Positions 19,501 to 28,693 of a stretch of 64,000 bases of DNA are shown piece by piece (the stretch's first letter is position 1; every line of letters begins with the position of its first letter). Source of the DNA: CAVSRC01 sp963730325 (GTDB lineage: Bacteria > Pseudomonadota > Alphaproteobacteria > Rhizobiales > Kaistiaceae); contig CAVSRC010000004.1 in NCBI GenBank assembly GCA_963730325.1, positions 172,052-236,051 on the forward strand, in the 5' to 3' direction. The position numbers and the translations under genes were made by a program. The notes below the pieces were generated by a model. That model made no database searches. It worked only from the letters and a program-made list of their open reading frames with translations, and was not told where the DNA came from.

Positions 19501-19734
19501 GACGTTGCCGACCGCCTTGAGCGCGGTCTCGATCGGCTTGACCAGCAGCCGCTCGGAATCCTCCGGCGAGATGCCGCGCTGCGACAGCTGGACGTAGATG
19601 ATCGGGATCGTAACGTCCGGATTCGATTCCTTGGGGATCGCCTGATAGGCGAGCGCGCCGGCGATGAGCAGGAATCCGAGGATTGCCAGCGTCAGCCGTG
19701 ATCGCGTGATCGCCAGTTCGACGATGCGCCTCAT
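16564..19734 (-). CDS. RND-family efflux pump permease (second system)
   Basis: 1,056 residues, full-length RND pump, N-terminus MRRIVELAITRSRLTLAILGF. The proton-relay Asp pair is in LAVGMLVDDSIIVSEFAE and the second half carries GIGIIALAGIVTNNNIVLIDTYDRLR. The Asn-rich VTNNN and the overall pattern place it in a different RND branch from the pump at 11882, closer to adaptor-linked MdtB/CusA-unlike HAE pumps. The start overlaps the adaptor gene stop by 4 bp (ATGA), so the two are translationally coupled. It converges on the sensor-like gene with only 7 bp between stops. Confidence 0.93.
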   Translation of the reverse strand: MRRIVELAITRSRLTLAILGFLLIAGALAYQAIPKESNPDVTIPIIYVQLSQRGISPEDSERLLVKPIETALKAVGNVKEMRAAAFEGGGYVLLEFEAGFNEDTALQDVRAKVDGARSDLPSDADEPSVHEVNLSLFPVVVVTLSGDLSERTLTTIAQQAQDTIEQVPGVLSATLKGTRDEVVEIIAEPMLLRSYGVSLDQFVGAAAAGNSLVAAGALEGTQGRFAVKVPALIEKPEDVLNIPVTASNAATVKLGDVATIKPTFRDATSVTRVNGRPAIAIEVAKRAGANLIDTVAGVKKAVAAAEKQWPDTLKVEFLQDQSVFIIDMLDELQNSVITAVFLVAVIILFFLGGRASIFIGIAVPFSFLVGILGLSLAGLTVNIVVLFSLILAVGMLVDDSIIVSEFAERRMSEGMHPREAYAFAAHRMSGPVIAATLTRIAAFSPLLLWPGIVGQFMGYLPLTLIATLSCSLVAALIFTPTLGALVGKQHIVHHDVAQREGPYIKTVRQAVRHPGITVLIAFALLVGVPILYGKLGKGVEFFPNVEPDQGIVLVHARGNLSLAEKDRLVREVEARILPMKELSSVYASSGELGQGSQDITEDVIGQIQFEFIDWQQRRPASVIMNDIRSRTADIAGIKVEVTAPQGGPPTGKPIQIQLSSDYPDALRAAALEVSGDLAKSPEIRDLDNGLPIPGIDWRLEIDKAEAAKYGIGVGSVGSVVQLVTNGLKITNYRPQTSDKPVDIILRVPEDRRTLTQLDELRVQTPAGSVPIGNFVKRVPALSTGVIHRVDGKRVITVTANVADETQTAAVQEAIKKELAAADFKGLVTWKLKGSDEERQNASDFLGKAFGAAIFLIFAVLLAQFNKLTSVALVLFSIILSTIGVFVGVMVMGQAFGVVMTGIGIIALAGIVTNNNIVLIDTYDRLRHEGVPVEEAILRTCRERARPVLLTAGAAVLGVLPIAFGININFVHRAITIGAPSTQWWVQLSTAIVFGLGFATILTLVVTPAQLALVAKGAAWRQRLVRRWRARARKAAGGGGLATFARRGGNIGNGKQH

Positions 19735-20849
19735 GCAGGCGGTTCCGTCTTGGCGTCGGCCTTCATGTCGGCCTTGGCGGCCGCCACCGCCTGCACGACG
19801 TCGCCGTCCTTGACGAAGTCCTGTCCGACGACGATCACCCGCGAAGCCCTGTCGATGCCGGTCAGCCAGATGACGTCGGTGCCATCGTCGACGACCTCGA
19901 CGGGAACGAACTGTGCCCGGCTCTCGGCATCGGCGATGCGCACGCCGAGGCGGCCGTCATCGGAGAAGACGATCGCCGAGCGCGGCACTGCGACCGCATT
20001 GACGGCGTCGAATGCGACGGCCATCTCGCAGGTCACACCGTCGGGGATGGCCGCGTCGGCATTGTCCATGCGCGTCTCGACACGATAGGTCCGCGTCGCG
20101 GCGTCGGCGCTGAGGCTGACGAAGCTGACCTTGCCCGTCATCTGGCTGTTGTCGATGAAGCGCACGGTCGCATCCTGGCCGGCTTTCAAGCTGTTGCGCC
20201 GGCTCTCGCTGACCGCACCGACCGCGAGCATCGGGTCGGGATCGACGATCTCGGCGATCTCGGTGCCGACCTGCACGGACTGGCCGACCTGCACCGGCAC
20301 GCGGTCGACCCTGCCGTCGATCGGTGCGCGGACGGCGACCCTGTCCAGTTCGGCCTGCGCCGCAGCCAGCGCGGCTTTGGCCGCCGCGACCGCCGCCTCG
20401 AGCGCGGACAGGTTGTTGCGCGGCTGGTCGCCCCGGTCGATGAGCTTCTTGTTGGCCTCGTATTCGGCCTGGCGCTGGTCGAGCAGCGCCTGCGCCTGGT
20501 CGACCGCCGCCTGGCGTCCTTCGTCGGAGATCCGCGCGATGATGGTCCCGGCCTTGACTGTGTCGCCGCGGTTGACCGCGAGGCCGAGCAGCACACCGGC
20601 GCCGCGCGCCACGGCGCTCGCCTTGTGGTCGGCCTGGGTGATGCAGGAAAGCGTGACCGACCGCCTGTGCAGTTCCGGGGCAGCCGCCGTGACCGCCACC
20701 TTCTGCACCGGAACGGCGGGCGGCTCCTTGCTACCCTCTTCGCCGGCGTGCGAATCGCTGGTGAAAACACCGGAGCCGATCCAGAGAACGGCTGCGATGA
20801 CAACGCCGAGCGCAACCAAGCGGCTCGGCTTGAGCAGTCCTGTGGCCAT
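19731..20849 (-). CDS. RND efflux periplasmic adaptor (second system)
   Basis: 372 residues from ATG 20849 (AGGTGGG about 10 bp upstream); the frame is open further upstream but that extension lacks adaptor features. A hydrophobic N-terminus (LVALGVVIAAVLWIGSGVF) serves as signal/anchor. The lipoyl and coiled-coil regions are clear (VDQAQALLDQRQAEYEANKK; ALEAAVAAAKAALAAAQAEL) followed by VRAPIDGRVDRV and barrel domains. The C-terminus is Lys/Ala-rich. It forms a two-gene operon with the pump at 16564. No regulator gene adjoins it, but palindromes at 20998-21062 lie in its promoter region. Confidence 0.92.
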   Translation of the reverse strand: MATGLLKPSRLVALGVVIAAVLWIGSGVFTSDSHAGEEGSKEPPAVPVQKVAVTAAAPELHRRSVTLSCITQADHKASAVARGAGVLLGLAVNRGDTVKAGTIIARISDEGRQAAVDQAQALLDQRQAEYEANKKLIDRGDQPRNNLSALEAAVAAAKAALAAAQAELDRVAVRAPIDGRVDRVPVQVGQSVQVGTEIAEIVDPDPMLAVGAVSESRRNSLKAGQDATVRFIDNSQMTGKVSFVSLSADAATRTYRVETRMDNADAAIPDGVTCEMAVAFDAVNAVAVPRSAIVFSDDGRLGVRIADAESRAQFVPVEVVDDGTDVIWLTGIDRASRVIVVGQDFVKDGDVVQAVAAAKADMKADAKTEPPA

Positions 20850-21419
20850 CAGCGTCACCCACCTAGTGCCGAGAGAAAAGCTCTGTGCTGCCGCGTTGCA
20901 ACAACGGCCCAGCCCATATAACAACCGCGCGGCCGAATGTAAGGGGGCACGGCACCGTCGCAGCATGCTGACGGCGAGTCAGGAAGAGCCTCTCGTTTAT
21001 ATCGTGCGATATACATAGTTGGCCCTCCATCGGGCGTCAAGATATATCTTACGTGATATCTTCCGTGTCGTCGGCTTGGGTGCCGCAACCTGTGGTCGCT
21101 GCGGCTGTGTCAGCGCACATCGTCGCCGCTGGCGAATGTCGATGCATGGCCATGATGGCCTCGCTGTGTGACAGAAAGACGGAACGCAACCCGTACCCGC
21201 CGTGGCAGATTTCAGCGCAACAGCAAATGCGACACGCGCAATGGCCTCGGCGAGACGGGGCATGGCTGCCCTGCAAGCGGCCGGCATCACTGTCAGAGAA
21301 ATCCGCGGCGGCCTTGATGCAGATCAAGATAATTGCCTATTTGGTCAAGATTTTGATCTGGTTCCGCCTGGCTCGGAAAGGCACTAATGTCCGACTGCCG
21401 CGCCGGGGGAGGAGCGCCC
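20850..21419. other. 570-bp intergenic region between divergent adaptor and aminotransferase genes
   Basis: Contains the promoter region of the RND operon with two palindromes (20998-21013 and 21039-21062). The rest, 21063-21419, has lower GC than the surroundings and no recognisable gene. One GTG-started frame at 21202-21387 (61 codons, acidic, ending at the base where the aminotransferase frame opens) could be a small protein or a decayed fragment, but it has no ribosome site and no family resemblance. Confidence 0.6.
20998..21062. promoter_or_regulatory. Paired palindromic operator candidates upstream of the RND operon
   Basis: Site 1 at 20998-21013 is TATATCG-TG-CGATATA, a perfect 7-bp inverted repeat with a 2-bp spacer. 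Site 2 at 21039-21062 is AAGATAT-10 bp-ATATCTT and encloses the 10-bp palindrome AGATATATCT. Both share a GATATA/TATATC core. They lie 149-213 bp upstream of the adaptor start. Repeated, related palindromes at a promoter suggest binding by a dimeric regulator; PadR- or TetR-type repressors commonly use such sites for efflux genes, but the protein is not encoded nearby. Confidence 0.55.
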
Positions 21420-22592
21420 GTGAAGTCCACAAATCCGGTCTATAGCGGTCTGCCCCTGACCATCTTCGAGGTCATGTCGCGCCTTGCGATCGAAGAGGGC
21501 GCCATCAATCTCGGCCAGGGCTTCCCCGATGTCGACGGTCCCGCCGACGTCAAGCAGGTCGCGGCGGACGAGCTGGTCTCCGGCCTCAACCAGTATCCGC
21601 CGATGATGGGTCTGGTCGATCTGCGCCAGGCGGTGGCGGACGCCAACCGGCGCTTCTACGGCCTCGATATCGACTGGCAGACGCAAGTTCTGGTCACCTC
21701 GGGCGCCACCGAGGCGCTCTCCGACTGCATGGCCGGGCTGATCGTGCCCGGCGACGAGGTGGTGCTGATCGAGCCGCTCTACGATTGCTACCTGCCGCTG
21801 GTCCGCCGCGCCGGAGGTATCCCGCGTCTGGTCCGCCTCACGCCGCCCGACTGGACGCTTGACGCGGAAGCGCTCGCCGCCGCCTTCGGGCGCAAGACCA
21901 AGGCGATCCTCATCAACAATCCGATGAACCCGGCGGCCAAGGTCTTTTCCCGCGACGAGCTGTCGCTGATCGCCGATCTGTGCATCGCCCACGATGCTCT
22001 TGCCATCTGCGACGAGGTCTACGAGCACATCCTCTTCGACGGCCGCCGCCACGTGCCCCTGATGACGCTCCCCGGCATGCGCGAGCGCTCGGTGCGCATC
22101 GGTTCGGCCGGCAAGACCTTCTCGCTCACCGGCTGGAAGGTCGGCTACGTCACCGCGCCGCCGCGCCTCTTGGAACCGATCACCAAGGCGCACCAGTTCA
22201 CCACCTTCACCACGCCGCCCAACCTGCAGAAGGCGGTCGCCTTCGGCCTCGCCAAGGGCGACGACTACTATGGCGGCCTGTCGGACGAGCTTGAGAAGAA
22301 GCGCGATCGCTTCGCCGCCGGTATCGCCGAACTCGGTTTCGATGTCGCTCCCTGCGCCGGCACCTATTTCATCACCGCCGATATCTCGCCGCTCGGCCTC
22401 GACGGGGACGACGCCGACATCTGCAAGCGCATGACCGTGGAAGCCGGCGTCGCCGCCGTGCCCATGTCGGCTTTCTACGACGCCGAGGCCCCAAGCCATT
22501 TCGTCCGCTTCTGTTTCTCCAAGCGCGATGCAATCCTCGATCAGGCCGTCGAGCGGCTGGCGGCCTGGCTCGAAAAGTCCACGCGCGCATGA
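21420..22592 (+). CDS. PLP-dependent class I/II aminotransferase
   Basis: 390 residues when started at GTG 21420, which has a near-perfect GGGGGAGGAG ribosome site 5 bp upstream; ATG 21387 in the same frame lacks one. Fold type I features: GATEALSDCMAGL, the NNPMNPAAKV cofactor-contact loop, CDEVYEHILFDG, the Schiff-base Lys in SAGKTFSLTGWKVGYV, and the substrate-carboxylate Arg in SHFVRFCFSK. Closest in pattern to methionine/kynurenine/aspartate aminotransferases (KAT/YbdL type). The stop overlaps the asparaginase start (ATGA), so the two products are probably made together and may act in amino-acid nitrogen catabolism. Confidence 0.9.
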   Translation: MKSTNPVYSGLPLTIFEVMSRLAIEEGAINLGQGFPDVDGPADVKQVAADELVSGLNQYPPMMGLVDLRQAVADANRRFYGLDIDWQTQVLVTSGATEALSDCMAGLIVPGDEVVLIEPLYDCYLPLVRRAGGIPRLVRLTPPDWTLDAEALAAAFGRKTKAILINNPMNPAAKVFSRDELSLIADLCIAHDALAICDEVYEHILFDGRRHVPLMTLPGMRERSVRIGSAGKTFSLTGWKVGYVTAPPRLLEPITKAHQFTTFTTPPNLQKAVAFGLAKGDDYYGGLSDELEKKRDRFAAGIAELGFDVAPCAGTYFITADISPLGLDGDDADICKRMTVEAGVAAVPMSAFYDAEAPSHFVRFCFSKRDAILDQAVERLAAWLEKSTRA

Positions 22593-23635
22593 CGAACCCG
22601 GTCCTTGTCGAGGTCACCCGCGGCCCGCTGGTCGAGAGCGTCCATCGCGGCGCCATCGCCGTGGTCGATGCCAAGGGCGCGGTGCGGGCAGCGGTCGGCG
22701 ATATCGCACAGCGGGTCTTCCCGCGTTCGGCGGTCAAGGCCCTGCAGGCCCTGCCGCTGGTCGAAAGCGGCGCGGCCGACCGCTATGGCTTCGGCAATGC
22801 CGAGCTGGCGCTCGCCTGTTCCTCCCACAACGGCGAGCCGCGCCATGTGGAGACCGCCGCGGCGATGCTGGCCAAGGCGGGCAGGGGCGAGGCCGATCTC
22901 GAATGCGGGTGCCAGGTGCCGGCCTCGCGCGCCGCCGCCGATGCCCTCGTCCGCGCCGGCGTTGCGCCCGGCCAGTTGCACAATAACTGCTCGGGCAAGC
23001 ATGCCGGCTTCATCTGCCTCGCCTGTCATCGCGGCCTCGACCCGAAGGGGTATGTGACGCCCGACCATCCGGCGCAGCGCGCGATCACGGCGGTGCTGGA
23101 AGCGATGACCGGGGTCAGCCTCGGGCCCGACGTGCGCGGCGTCGACGGCTGCTCGATTCCGGCCTATGCGATTCCCATCGACAAGCTGGCCTTCGCCTTC
23201 GCCCGCTTCATCACCGGCGAGGGCCTGTCGCCGGAACGTGCCGCTGCCGCCCGGCGCCTCAGCCAGGCCTGCATGGCCGAGCCCTTCATGGTTGCCGGAA
23301 CGAATCGCTTCTGCACCGATGTGATGGCGGCCTTGCCGGCCCGGGTCTTCGTCAAGACGGGCGCCGAGGGCGTCTTCTGCGCCGCCTTCCCGGAACTCGG
23401 CCTGGGCGTCGCGCTCAAATGCGACGATGGGGAGACCCGCGCCGCCGAAACCGTGATGGCGGCGGTGATCGACGCGTTCATTCCCATGAGCGCGGCGGAG
23501 CGCAACCGGTTGGCGCCGCGTCTGCTGCCGCCGGTGGTGAGCCGTCGCGGTGTCACCGTCGGCGCCATCCGGCCCGTCGCCCGGCTGGTTGAATCGCTGC
23601 GCGAAGGCCGGCCGCTGGCCGGACCCCCCACGTGA
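22589..23635 (+). CDS. L-asparaginase, Rhizobium etli (class 3, Asparaginase_II) type
   Basis: 348 residues, the usual size of the R. etli AII/ReAV family, which is unrelated to E. coli asparaginases. Family hallmarks are the Ser-Ala-Val-Lys of FPRSAVKALQALP, CSSHNGEPRHV, and NNCSGKHAGF containing the Cys and Lys-His associated with the zinc/active site. The enzyme hydrolyses asparagine to aspartate and ammonia in the cytoplasm. Translationally coupled to the upstream aminotransferase by a 4-bp overlap, so aspartate released here could feed transamination. No signal peptide. Confidence 0.92.
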   Translation: MTNPVLVEVTRGPLVESVHRGAIAVVDAKGAVRAAVGDIAQRVFPRSAVKALQALPLVESGAADRYGFGNAELALACSSHNGEPRHVETAAAMLAKAGRGEADLECGCQVPASRAAADALVRAGVAPGQLHNNCSGKHAGFICLACHRGLDPKGYVTPDHPAQRAITAVLEAMTGVSLGPDVRGVDGCSIPAYAIPIDKLAFAFARFITGEGLSPERAAAARRLSQACMAEPFMVAGTNRFCTDVMAALPARVFVKTGAEGVFCAAFPELGLGVALKCDDGETRAAETVMAAVIDAFIPMSAAERNRLAPRLLPPVVSRRGVTVGAIRPVARLVESLREGRPLAGPPT

Positions 23636-23737
23636 TATCGTCGGCAATCGGGCCTGTCGTGGCGCGCGGCCGAATCCATTATCATCCCGGGCTTGCCGGC
23701 CGGTCCGGCCGTTCGGCGCATCTCGGGGAAACGGGCG

Positions 23738-24303
23738 ATGACAACCTGGATCGTGCTTGCCGTCGTCGTGGCCGTGATCGTCTACGGCGTCATCCTGTTC
23801 AACCGGCTGGTCAGGTCGCGGCAGATGGCGGCGGAGGGCTGGAGCGGCATCGACGTGCAGCTCAAACGCCGCGCCGATCTGGTGCCCAATCTGGTCAGCA
23901 CCGTGAAGGGCTATGCCGCCCATGAACGCACGGTGCTCGAACAGGCGACCGAGCTGAGGACGGCGGCGACCCGCGTGCCGCAGGACGATGTCGCCGCCCG
24001 CGCCGCGGCCGAGGGCAAGCTCACCGCCGCGATCGGCAAGCTCATGGCGCTCGCCGAGGCCTATCCGGACCTCAAGGCCAGCGACAACTTCCTCGACCTG
24101 CAGCAGCAATTGGCGACCATCGAGGACGAGATCCAGATGGCGCGCCGCTACTATAACGGTGCCGCGCGCAACCTGAATGTGCTGGTCCAGTCGTTCCCGT
24201 CGAACCTCGTCGCCGGCACGTTCGGTTTCCATCAGCGGGATTTCTTCGAGATCGACGATGCCGACCGGGCGGTGCCCGACGTCGCCTTCGGGGGAGCGGC
24301 GTC

Positions 24304-24307
<4 letters not shown>
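23738..24307 (+). CDS. lemA: LemA family protein
   Basis: 189 residues starting at ATG 23738 (ribosome site GGGGAAACGGG). One N-terminal membrane helix (about 3-22, TWIVLAVVVAVIVYGVILF) followed by a long helical domain with the LemA hallmarks GWSGIDVQLKRRADLVPNLV, VKGYAAHER, and ARRYYNGAARNLNV...FPSN. LemA proteins are membrane-anchored and of unsettled biochemical role. The stop overlaps the start of the DUF2207 gene by 4 bp; LemA and DUF2207 are a recurrent pair. Confidence 0.93.
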
Positions 24308-26265
<1,958 letters not shown>

Positions 26266-26330
26266 GGATGGCCGGCTCACGCGCCTGCCCGGTTGAATCA
26301 CTTCGTCAGGGCAGGCGGCTAACCGCCTGA

Positions 26331-27692
26331 TCAGCCGACCCGATTGCGTTCGACCATCAGGTTCGGATAGCCCTCCGCGCCGTTCCGGGCGAGATCGCCG
26401 GTCGCGGTCTTGTCCCAGTGCATGCCGACCACCGCGCCCTTGTCGGCGCCCGAGATCATATTGTCGCTGATGACCGCGGAGCCGGCGCCGTCGACGACGC
26501 TGACGGCGATACCGACCGGCGCCCCGCGGACCACGTTGCCGGTCGCCGCCACGTCGCGGAGAAACGGCCCCCAGCCGAGTTGCATGCCATAGAGCCCGGC
26601 GCCGTCGATGACGTTGCCGTTCACTGCGACGTCCGCCTCCACCCCGATGCCGACGCCGAACGTCGGGCTCTTGGTGCCGGGCGGGTAGGGGCCCTTGCCG
26701 GTGATGTCGCGCAGGATATTGCCCGACACCACGCCGATATGGCCGCCGCTGTCGAAGTTGGTCACGCTGATGCCGCTCGCCGCGCCGGCGATGACATTGT
26801 TGGCGATGAGCGCGCCGGAGAAGCCGAATTCCGAATAGATGGCGACCTCGCCAGAGCGCAGGCAGCTGTTGCCGGTGATCTGGACGTTGTCGGCGGAATT
26901 GGCGCGCACCGCCGTGAACGCGCAGTCGGCGATCCGGTTATTGGCGACGATCACGCCATTCGCCCGGAAGACATTGATGCCGTTGCCGTTTTCGCCGGTG
27001 CCGCCGGCTTCTGCGGCGATCCGCTCGACCCGGTTGCCGGTGACCAGCGTACCGTCCTCGCCCGCCGACCACCGCCACACGAGGATGCCGCCATTGCCGC
27101 AATCCCTGACGGTGTTGTCGGTGATGGCGAGACCCGTCGATTCGATCGCGCGGATGCCGGCGCCGGCCGCGCCGGTCACCGTCACGCGCGTGATGCGCCC
27201 GGCCGAACGGTCGAGCGCCAGCCCGTTGCCGGCACTGCCGGCGATGACGCAGTCGGCGATGGCGACGCCGGTGCACTCGGCAAGATGCACCAGTCCCGCC
27301 ACGTAATCGGCGAAGGGCAGGCCGGCGCCGTCGATGGTGAGGCCGGAAAGCTTCACCAGCTCCGCCCGCGCTGCGCTGATCATGCTGTCGCCGCCGGCAA
27401 ACACCAGCCGCGTCGCCCCGGCGACGCCCGACAGGCGCACACGCGGTGGCAGCCTGAGGTTCGAGATCATGTAGGTGCCGGCGGGCAGGAAGACTTCGCG
27501 ATCCTGGTCCGACGCCGCTTCGAGCAGCCGCTGCAGGATGCGGCTCTGGTCCTCGGCCTTGGCGGTATTGAGGCCGAGCTCGGTGCCGTTGAGCGTCCCG
27601 CGAAGCACCGGACCGGTGGGATTGGTGGCCGCGACCGCTGGTGTGGCAATGGCTGCGCCCAAGGCGCCGGCGAGAAACTTGCGGCGATTCAT
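26331..27692 (-). CDS. Tat-exported right-handed beta-helix repeat protein (TIGR03808 type)
   Basis: 453 residues. Twin-arginine signal MNRRKFLAGALGAAIATPAVA at the N-terminus, then many short beta-helix turns with repeated Asn ladders (GNGLALDRSAG, ITDNTVRDCGNGG, VTGNRVERI, IANNRIADC, ITGNSCLRSG, IANNVIAGA, VSGNILRDI, VNGNVIDGA, ATGNVVRGA, ISDNMISGA). This matches the alphaproteobacterial family of Tat-translocated repeat proteins of unknown function; the fold is shared with pectate lyases and mannuronan epimerases, but no catalytic motif is evident. Stands alone between the DUF2207 gene and the efe operon. Confidence 0.9.
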   Translation of the reverse strand: MNRRKFLAGALGAAIATPAVAATNPTGPVLRGTLNGTELGLNTAKAEDQSRILQRLLEAASDQDREVFLPAGTYMISNLRLPPRVRLSGVAGATRLVFAGGDSMISAARAELVKLSGLTIDGAGLPFADYVAGLVHLAECTGVAIADCVIAGSAGNGLALDRSAGRITRVTVTGAAGAGIRAIESTGLAITDNTVRDCGNGGILVWRWSAGEDGTLVTGNRVERIAAEAGGTGENGNGINVFRANGVIVANNRIADCAFTAVRANSADNVQITGNSCLRSGEVAIYSEFGFSGALIANNVIAGAASGISVTNFDSGGHIGVVSGNILRDITGKGPYPPGTKSPTFGVGIGVEADVAVNGNVIDGAGLYGMQLGWGPFLRDVAATGNVVRGAPVGIAVSVVDGAGSAVISDNMISGADKGAVVGMHWDKTATGDLARNGAEGYPNLMVERNRVG

Positions 27693-27798
27693 GCCCGAAA
27701 ACTCCCGAATCCGGAATCAATCGGGAGACGCTTCAAGTCCCATGCCGGCGGGAGCGTGCCGGAATGGGACAGGCGCGAAAGGAACGCGAAATGGTTAC

Positions 27799-27826
27799 TG
27801 GGGGCCCGGTCGGTGCCGGGCACCCA
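27799..27826 (-). terminator. Hairpin after the efe operon
   Basis: Inverted repeat with GCCCGG and CCGGGC cores (27804-27809 / 27816-27821), extended by flanking TGGG/CCCA pairing, 23-50 bp beyond the stop of the last efe-cluster gene on the minus strand. No strong T tract, so assignment as terminator is tentative. Confidence 0.45.
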
Positions 27827-27848
27827 GGACCTTGTTGCGAGCCGTCAC

Positions 27849-28670
27849 TCAGTCCAGCCCGAGCTTGCCGCGCAGGGTCGAGAGATCCTCGGCCAGCGTG
27901 TTGACGGCGGCGGCGAGCACCGTGCGGTCGGCATCGGTCAGCTTGTCATAGGTCTCGTAGCCGTCGCCCTGCCTGTACTTGGCAAGCGTCTCGTCGACCG
28001 TCTGGAAGTTGCCGGAGACCTTGGCGACGAAGTCCGCGTCCTCGGTGAGCAGCGGCCTGACCAACTCGAAGATCTTCCGCGAGCCGTCGAAATTCGCCTT
28101 GAAGTCCCACAGGTCCGTATGGCTGTAGCGGTCCTCTTCGCCGGATATCTTGGTGGCGGCAACCTCCTCCATCAACGCCGCGGCACCGCCCACGACGATC
28201 TCCGGCGGGAAGGTGAGGTCGGTGATGCGCTGGTTGAGATCCTTCACGTCGGCCATCAGCTTGTCGGCATGGCCGTGAAGCTCGTCGGTCTTGCCCGTCT
28301 CCCACAGGCCGTATTCGATGCGGTGGAAGCCGGTGAAGGTCGGGTCCTTCTCGCCCTTCTCGTAGTCGTCGGCGCGTGCGTCGATCGATACATCGAGATC
28401 GCTGAACAGCTCCGCGATGGGCTCCACCCTCTCATAGCTCATCCGCGTCGGTGCGTAGAGCGCCTTGGCCTTGTCGAGATCGCCCGCCTTGATGGCATCG
28501 ACGAATGTCCCGGTATCCTCGACGAGTTTGGCCGTGTGCTCGGCAACGTAGAGCTTGTAGGCGGCGATCGGCTCGACGAGATCGAGCGTTGCATCGGTGG
28601 ACGCGGCGGCGGCCATCGATGCGGGAAGCATCGTGAGCGTTGCTGCCGCGAGCAGAGGTGCAAGCTTCAT
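27849..28670 (-). CDS. efeM: EfeM-type M75 (imelysin-like) periplasmic iron-binding protein
   Basis: 273 residues with a cleavable signal (about 1-23, MKLAPLLAAATLTMLPASMAA) and a single M75 domain; the HxxE metal motif is in TFTGFHRIEYGLW (about residues 108-111). It lacks the cupredoxin domain found in the longer paralogue at 30034, which is the definition of EfeM versus EfeO. EfeM/EfeO proteins bind iron in the periplasm and hand it to the EfeU permease. It is the last gene of an operon efeU-efeO-efeB-efeM, 23 bp after efeB. Confidence 0.9.
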   Translation of the reverse strand: MKLAPLLAAATLTMLPASMAAAASTDATLDLVEPIAAYKLYVAEHTAKLVEDTGTFVDAIKAGDLDKAKALYAPTRMSYERVEPIAELFSDLDVSIDARADDYEKGEKDPTFTGFHRIEYGLWETGKTDELHGHADKLMADVKDLNQRITDLTFPPEIVVGGAAALMEEVAATKISGEEDRYSHTDLWDFKANFDGSRKIFELVRPLLTEDADFVAKVSGNFQTVDETLAKYRQGDGYETYDKLTDADRTVLAAAVNTLAEDLSTLRGKLGLD

Positions 28671-28693
28671 GGGGCGGGTCTCCTTTGTTCCCT

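Noticed and set aside
21053..21445. Hypothetical 130-codon frame in the RND/aminotransferase gap.
   Set aside because: Starts inside the palindrome, no ribosome site, and overlaps the aminotransferase start in another frame.
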